Assembly: GCA_029940115.1 (NCBI GenBank)
Contig: JAOZRQ010000295.1
Span: 1 to 8,490, forward strand
Origin: Desulfobacterales bacterium
GTDB taxonomy: Bacteria > Desulfobacterota > Desulfobacteria > Desulfobacterales > 4be13
DNA length: 8,490 bases
Direction: 5' to 3'
Positions 4,829 through 8,490 of this stretch are shown piece after piece. Below the pieces are notes generated by a model. That model did no database searches, was not told the DNA's origin, and saw only the letters and a list, made by a program, of their open reading frames with translations. Positions within the stretch are counted from its first letter, which is position 1. Each line of letters opens with the position of its first letter. A program made the translations under genes and the position numbers.

Positions 4829-6931
4829 TCAGATATCAATCCCAATCGCATTCAATACCAGCGTGATCGGCCTGTCCTCCTCGGTCTCTCCGGCAAAGCG
4901 GATGGGGCCCGGCTTCCGATAGTTGTCGCTGTCCACATGGGCCGCGAGCCATTTCTCCCGGAACGCCTTTGCCACCTGAAACGCGGGGGAATTCACATCC
5001 ACCACGCTCTTCTCCAGCACAAGGGCCAGTTTTCCCTTTCGCTCTTCGAGACGCATCAGTGGCGCGATGGGGATCCCCAAGGGTTCCCATTTCGGGAATC
5101 CGATCTCCAAGTTCCTGATGGCCGCCATCTGACCGGTTGCCCCGTTGGCGATGAGACTGAAGACCGTCAATCCCAAGTTGTAGGTGTAGGTGCAGTCAAA
5201 CTGGGTCGGATCGCTTCCCCTGCCGTCATACCCGTAGAAATGCGATTGGGTCTTGAACTTGGGAACCGATTTCTTGTAGATATTCTCCACAGACGCGGGA
5301 ACCGTCTCTCCTTCCTGAATCAGGCCCCCTTTCACCAGTTCTTGCATGAGGGTTTTCATGGAGATGATTGAGGGCCTTGCCAGCAGAAATGTCGCGTCTT
5401 TGTCGTCATAGTTCTTGAACAGCACTGGCCCGAACGTGTCTGGATCAAGTTTCTCCTTTTCAAGCATTTTCCTGTAGTACGCCCTCTCAATCCCGATCTT
5501 GTAAGCCCCCTCCTCGGTGAGCCGCTTCAGATAATCTTTGACCAGCCCCATCAGCACCTTGTCGGTCTCGACTTGGGAGAACTGGAAGTTTCCGTGGCTG
5601 TCCCGCTCCGTGAGCAACCCTTCCTGGAAGAATTCGGGGATGTCGCTGAACAGGTCGTCATCCCGGGTGTTCCATATGGAGAATGTTCCCTCCTCACGGG
5701 AACGCTTGGCCAGTCCCCGCAGGTATTCAAGCTTCTCCTCAAGGGTCGAAAATGCGGAATGGAAATCGGTGTCATGGGTCTGGTTGTATTCCGCGATGAT
5801 GGTGCTCAACTTGATGATGAACAACTGGATTTCATTGACAAACTCCAGAACCCCTTCTGGGATCACGATCACGCCGTAATTCTTCCCCACCTCGGCCCGG
5901 CGGATGATGGCACCACAGATCACACGGGAGAGATGCCGCAGGGTCATGCCGTAGGCGGTATAATCCACCCCGCCCTGTTCTTTTGCCCGCTCGATCCGCT
6001 GTTTGCCCACATAGTCGGCAATATCCTCACCGATCAGGGTGATGTTCGCGTGGGTCTGCAACGCGACTTCAAGGGCCAGATGGCTGGCGACCCGGCCCAT
6101 GACCTTGCAGATGTGCCAATATTTGACATCGGAGCTGCTGTCTGTGCAGAGATTGCTGATCTCACTGGCAAACGCCCGCGCGGCAGTATGGAATCCAAAG
6201 GACATGGCGCAGAGGACCTTTCCGTCCGCGTCCCTGACTTGGATATCGCCGTCAATGGTCTTGGGCACACCGATCACCTGAATCCCGTCCTCGGCCAGCT
6301 CCTCGGCAAGAAAGGCCGCGTTGGTGTTGGAGTCATCTCCGCCCACCACCACCAGCGCGTCGAGTTTCAGGGCCTTGCAGGTCTCCTTGGAGAAGGCCAT
6401 CTTCTCTTTGGTATCGATCTTGGTCCGTCCGGTCTTGATCATGCCGAATCCGCCCAAGTTCCGGTACGCGTCCACCATGTCCCGGGTGATCTCAACCGCC
6501 TCGTTTTCGATGATCCCGTCGGGGCCCTTCAGGAAACCGAATATTCTGTTCGCCGGATTCGCCTTTCTGGCCGCGTCGAAAAGTCCCGCGATCACATTAT
6601 GCCCACCGGGCGCGGGGCCTCCGGAAAAGACGATCCCGACATGCCGCTTCCTGCTGTACTGTTTCCTGAACGCCTCATCCGGGGAATTGAGGCCCTCAAC
6701 GACCTGCACCCTGTTGCGGATGATCTTGGGCAACTGTCTCTCGGCTTCCCTGTCAATGTGAAATGGGTACGCGTCGGTCGCCTTCAGAACCGTGTAGGGC
6801 TTGGCGAAGACCTCACACTTGGGTGGGATGTACTTTCGTCTTTCAAGCAGTTCCGGGTTGATGTTCGCGGTTACCTGCTGAACCTCTGGATTTCTGAGGA
6901 GCTCTTCGACATTCACGCGCGTTGCTGACAT
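4829..6931 (-). CDS. Pyrophosphate-dependent phosphofructokinase (diphosphate--fructose-6-phosphate 1-phosphotransferase), long form
   Basis: This enzyme interconverts fructose 6-phosphate and fructose 1,6-bisphosphate with PPi/Pi, a reversible step of glycolysis and gluconeogenesis in the cytoplasm. The 700 residues include 'FSGGPAPGGHN' (102-112), 'VGGDDSNTNAA' (196-206), 'PKTIDGDI' (223-230), 'MGRVASHLALE' (278-288), 'IPEG' (357-360) and 'GRGSDPTQFDC' (570-580). GGDD in place of GGDG, together with Lys in PKTIDGD, is the established signature of PPi rather than ATP as phosphoryl donor. The order matches the long PPi-PFK group related to plant PFP. From memory, many members are about 550 residues; the extra length here lies partly in the first 95 residues. 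The ATG at 6931 is supported by GGAGG five bases upstream. The gene has its own leader, is codirectional with the CHASE2 region and converges on thiL. Confidence 0.93.
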   Translation of the reverse strand: MSATRVNVEELLRNPEVQQVTANINPELLERRKYIPPKCEVFAKPYTVLKATDAYPFHIDREAERQLPKIIRNRVQVVEGLNSPDEAFRKQYSRKRHVGIVFSGGPAPGGHNVIAGLFDAARKANPANRIFGFLKGPDGIIENEAVEITRDMVDAYRNLGGFGMIKTGRTKIDTKEKMAFSKETCKALKLDALVVVGGDDSNTNAAFLAEELAEDGIQVIGVPKTIDGDIQVRDADGKVLCAMSFGFHTAARAFASEISNLCTDSSSDVKYWHICKVMGRVASHLALEVALQTHANITLIGEDIADYVGKQRIERAKEQGGVDYTAYGMTLRHLSRVICGAIIRRAEVGKNYGVIVIPEGVLEFVNEIQLFIIKLSTIIAEYNQTHDTDFHSAFSTLEEKLEYLRGLAKRSREEGTFSIWNTRDDDLFSDIPEFFQEGLLTERDSHGNFQFSQVETDKVLMGLVKDYLKRLTEEGAYKIGIERAYYRKMLEKEKLDPDTFGPVLFKNYDDKDATFLLARPSIISMKTLMQELVKGGLIQEGETVPASVENIYKKSVPKFKTQSHFYGYDGRGSDPTQFDCTYTYNLGLTVFSLIANGATGQMAAIRNLEIGFPKWEPLGIPIAPLMRLEERKGKLALVLEKSVVDVNSPAFQVAKAFREKWLAAHVDSDNYRKPGPIRFAGETEEDRPITLVLNAIGIDI

Positions 6932-6936
6932 AATCG

Positions 6937-6941
6937 CCTCC
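6937..6941 (-). promoter_or_regulatory. Ribosome binding site of the PPi-PFK gene
   Basis: On the minus strand GGAGG sits five bases before the ATG at 6931. This is a strong Shine-Dalgarno that fixes the start of the long N-terminal region. Confidence 0.8.
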
Positions 6942-6971
6942 GTTTGTTGAAACTCAATGGATCACGTTTTC

Positions 6972-7057
6972 TGGCCCGACTCGGCCAAATGGCCTGTCAT
7001 TCCTGTGAAGGCAGACCTTCTTCACATTTTTGTCTCATATTTTCACGCTTTTGTCAA
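6972..7057 (-). promoter_or_regulatory. Leader and possible promoter of the PPi-PFK gene
   Basis: The 161-base gap before the gene contains, on the minus strand, a perfect TTGACA (7057-7052) followed after 12 bases by TATG (7039-7036). A clear 17-base-spaced -10 is missing. Two small hairpins lie in the leader: GAAGG-CAGA-CCTTC (7007-7020) and TGGCC (6972-6976) with GGCCA (6983-6987). The first could also serve as a weak transcript end for the upstream CHASE2 region. This suggests separate expression of the kinase but does not prove it. Confidence 0.35.
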
Positions 7058-7092
7058 GTGATCGACCATGATCTTCCATTTCGGACAATGCG

Positions 7093-7689
7093 TCAGGCAA
7101 ATGTGAACATATCCAGATCAGCCTGACACCGGGCCTTCCGCTTTTCCCTGGCATGTCGGACCCCCCATTCCAAGGCGGTCAGGTCCGCGGCGATCAGCAG
7201 GATGTTGATGTGAATGTTGAAGACGACATACAATCCCGCCGACAGCGCGGCCAGAATCAGCAGCCAGTTCACCAGCTTGGTGATCAGCCTGCCCCGGATC
7301 ACGGAGCGGAGCATCCGTATCCCCCATCGCCGCTCCTCAAGGCTTCTGCCGGAGATGATCCGCCAAGAGATCAGCAGATACGCCGCAAACAGGGTGAGCA
7401 GAAAGGGGAGGGAGACGATGTTCTCCTCATTGACCAGGGAAAGATACGCGTTCAGCAGAATCAGAGGGCCCGCCATGTTTCCGAGCACCGTCTCATGCAT
7501 GTCATGTTCCGTGAAGTCGCCGACAATAACGATCCGGTCCTTGACCATCTCGAGCAGGAGAACGTCAGGCAGACAGAGCAGCTCCCACAGGTTCATGAAG
7601 AAGTCGCCATAATGTCCGTCTTCGTTCAGATGGCTGTTCCGGATTCTGAGATCCAGGATGATCGAATTGAGGCTCAACTTGCCGTTCAT
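7093..7689 (-). CDS. CHASE2-like sensor, C-terminal fragment with three membrane helices
   Basis: This is a 198-codon frame. Its first part resembles the end of a CHASE2 domain: 'NGKLSLNSIILDLRI' (2-16), then 'KDRIVIVGDF' (50-59) and 'HETVLGNMAGPLILLNAYLSL' (65-85), which follow the family's Gly-Lys-x-Val-x-Ile-Gly and 'h-Ala-Asn' region. Three membrane helices follow, at about 92-109, 139-157 and 159-176, the usual CHASE2 C-terminal arrangement. The protein ends in a short basic tail with no output domain. The ATG overlaps the preceding stop as ATGA, so translational coupling is possible. However, the same frame is open for 12 more residues upstream (to 7725) with protein-like content, which favours a frameshifted single gene. 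Confidence 0.6.
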   Translation of the reverse strand: MNGKLSLNSIILDLRIRNSHLNEDGHYGDFFMNLWELLCLPDVLLLEMVKDRIVIVGDFTEHDMHETVLGNMAGPLILLNAYLSLVNEENIVSLPFLLTLFAAYLLISWRIISGRSLEERRWGIRMLRSVIRGRLITKLVNWLLILAALSAGLYVVFNIHINILLIAADLTALEWGVRHAREKRKARCQADLDMFTFA

Positions 7690-8225
7690 GAAATAAAGCC
7701 CCCATTTGTTGTGGAACGTGGCGTCTCATACATGAGTAGGGGGATCGTCTTCCGGCCCTCGTCCATCAGGGTGAATTTCAGGAATGTCCCTTTGGTGTCC
7801 CCGGTGGTGTAATCCGCAACGCCCCTTTCGATATCTTGGAAGATTGGGAACTCCCATTGGCCCGTCTCCTCGTTTTTGTGATACGGGATGATCAGGTTCC
7901 GCATCTTCGCCATCTCAGCCATCAGGCGGCTGTCATCCGGGCAGGGAGGGGCCGGGTCGTCGGCACAAGGGTCTTGGAGGGCGTGGTCGCAGGGGTCTTG
8001 GAAAAAGATGTCGCACAGGAGAAACCGATGGTTGTCCGGCTTCTGATTCAGCACACGGAAAAACCGGGCGAGCTTCTTTCGGTCCGTGATCTCCTGATTT
8101 CCCCGGAAAAGCCCCTTTTCACGCTTCTGAATCAGCTTCTTGTCATAAGCGACATTCACGAAGAGGAAATCCGCCTTGTCCGGCTTTTCCCTGTCAAAGA
8201 TCAGATGCCTCATCCTCGACGTCAA
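7686..8225 (-). CDS. CHASE2-like sensor, central extracytoplasmic fragment
   Basis: This 179-codon frame is readable from a TTG at 8225, which is more likely an internal Leu codon than a start. It carries the CHASE2 N-terminal core: 'DFLFVNVAYDK' (19-29), 'ITDRKKLARFF' (46-56) and 'HRFLLCDIFF' (66-75), then an Asp/Pro/Cys-rich insertion (76-98) and 'RNLIIPYHKN' (109-118). The insertion contains a 24-nt tandem repeat (QDPC twice, 7956-8003). The first 19 residues are the second copy of a 20-residue duplication whose first copy lies upstream at 8226-8286. No membrane helix is present, so the fragment cannot be a complete sensor by itself. Its last residues (about 168-179) look out of frame. Confidence 0.55.
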   Translation of the reverse strand: MTSRMRHLIFDREKPDKADFLFVNVAYDKKLIQKREKGLFRGNQEITDRKKLARFFRVLNQKPDNHRFLLCDIFFQDPCDHALQDPCADDPAPPCPDDSRLMAEMAKMRNLIIPYHKNEETGQWEFPIFQDIERGVADYTTGDTKGTFLKFTLMDEGRKTIPLLMYETPRSTTNGGFIS

Positions 8226-8286
8226 ATCCGCTTTGTCTGCCTTGTCACTCCTGTCAAGGATCAGATTGCCTCACCCCCGATGTCAT
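8169..8286 (-). repeat. Internal tandem duplication (60-nt period) in the CHASE2 gene
   Basis: The first copy (8286-8226, 61 nt) and second copy (8225-8169, 57 nt) share GAGGCA, TCTGATC, TTTGACAGG or CTTGACAGG, GACAA and GCGGATTT in order. Without the extra base at 8266-8267 the first copy encodes MTSGVRHLILDRSDKADKAD and the second LTSRMRHLIFDREKPDKAD, one after the other in frame. Confidence 0.85.
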
Positions 8287-8436
8287 CTGGATCAGAAACA
8301 TCTCATCGCCATAAGTCATGCTCTGACTCAGCCAGATGAACGTGAAGACCAGCAACCACAGCGCATGGAGGAGGCTGAACATGGCCATTGTCCGGTTTGC
8401 CCTCAGCCAGTGGGTGATGTGAGAGATGATGTACAT
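8254..8436 (-). CDS. CHASE2-like sensor, N-terminal fragment with signal-anchor helix
   Basis: This 60-codon frame has a basic N-terminus and one membrane helix (about 18-37, rich in Leu, Phe and Trp). A short stretch, 'MTYGDEMFLIQMTSG', follows and runs into the first copy of the internal duplication before a premature stop at 8254-8256. It ends through a single extra base compared with the second copy of the repeat. No ribosome binding site precedes the ATG, because the upstream bases are heptamer repeat. Another in-frame ATG (Met17) is possible, and the frame also continues open to the window edge. Confidence 0.5.
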   Translation of the reverse strand: MYIISHITHWLRANRTMAMFSLLHALWLLVFTFIWLSQSMTYGDEMFLIQMTSGVRQSDP

Positions 8437-8490
8437 GGTGTTTGGTGTTTGGTGTTTGGTGTTTGGTGTTTGGTGTTTGGTGTTTGGTGT
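8437..8490. repeat. Heptamer tandem repeat (GGTGTTT)n, running off the window
   Basis: About 7.7 perfect units of GGTGTTT occupy the last 54 bases and continue past the edge. On the minus strand the tract reads (AAACACC)n, has no stop in any frame and directly abuts the candidate ATG of the CHASE2 gene. Isolated GGTGTTTG motifs occur at about 3237-3244 and 4770. Confidence 0.95.

Larger units (their letters stand above)
7093..8436 (-). pseudogene. CHASE2-like membrane sensor gene, split over three frames by two apparent single-base indels
   Basis: Read as one gene, this region encodes about 447 residues: an N-terminal membrane helix, an extracytoplasmic CHASE2-like domain and three C-terminal membrane helices, with no kinase or cyclase output. 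Two frame breaks interrupt it. Dropping one A/T pair at 8266-8267 joins the first and second ORFs through an in-frame 20-residue duplication. Adding one base between about 7686 and 7725, possibly in the C5 run at 7699-7703, joins the second and third. The coding character continues smoothly across both joins ('...GLYFMNGKLSLNS'). The gene could be a genuine pseudogene, a phase-variable gene or a product of sequencing errors. The start at 8436 abuts a heptamer repeat and has no ribosome binding site. The frame remains open to the right edge, so the true start may lie outside. Confidence 0.6.

Noticed and set aside
5573..6928. 451-codon open frame antisense to the PPi-PFK gene
   Set aside because: It is a mirror of the strongly supported kinase frame; it shows no recognisable domain and has no ribosome binding site.
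7686..7725. Programmed -1 frameshifting with a canonical slippery heptamer in the CHASE2 gene
   Set aside because: The TGGGGGC context does not fit X-XXY-YYZ, and the other frame break in the same gene argues for decay or sequence error.

Overview
The window looks like a chromosomal stretch from a Gram-negative environmental bacterium. A member of the Desulfobacterota (Desulfobacterales-like) is my best guess. It rests on the style of the SpoIIE-type phosphatase, the PPi-type phosphofructokinase and the small cyclic-nucleotide-binding-fold protein, plus the abundance of short tandem and inverted repeats between genes. No rRNA or other phylogenetic marker is present, so this is inference.

Layout from left to right. 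Positions 1-390 are non-coding and hold a cluster of tiny hairpins (about 67-148) and an inverted-repeat region of AAACCC/GGGTTT type (226-313). A single-domain cNMP-binding-fold protein (391-867, +) converges on a membrane-bound HAMP/SpoIIE protein phosphatase (1031-2968, -). The gap between them is an unusual array of TRAACN hexamers in two inverted arms (873-944 and 986-1033). The long gap 2969-3726 contains a heptamer microsatellite, several hairpins and two families of short tandem repeats. It ends in the leader of thiL, thiamine-monophosphate kinase (3727-4707, +). thiL converges on a 700-residue pyrophosphate-dependent phosphofructokinase (4829-6931, -). The right end (7093-8436, -) is a CHASE2-like membrane sensor split over three reading frames. 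Its start codon abuts a (GGTGTTT)n heptamer tract that runs off the window edge.

The genes do not form one pathway. Two are housekeeping or metabolic (thiL, PPi-PFK) and three look sensory or regulatory (cNMP fold, SpoIIE phosphatase, CHASE2). I did not find a convincing new multi-gene system. The most notable points are: (a) the CHASE2 gene, where an in-frame 60-nt internal duplication plus two single-base indels explain why it reads as three ORFs; (b) the two-armed hexamer array between convergent genes, whose right arm begins with the phosphatase stop codon; and (c) the density of different short repeat families confined to the intergenic regions.
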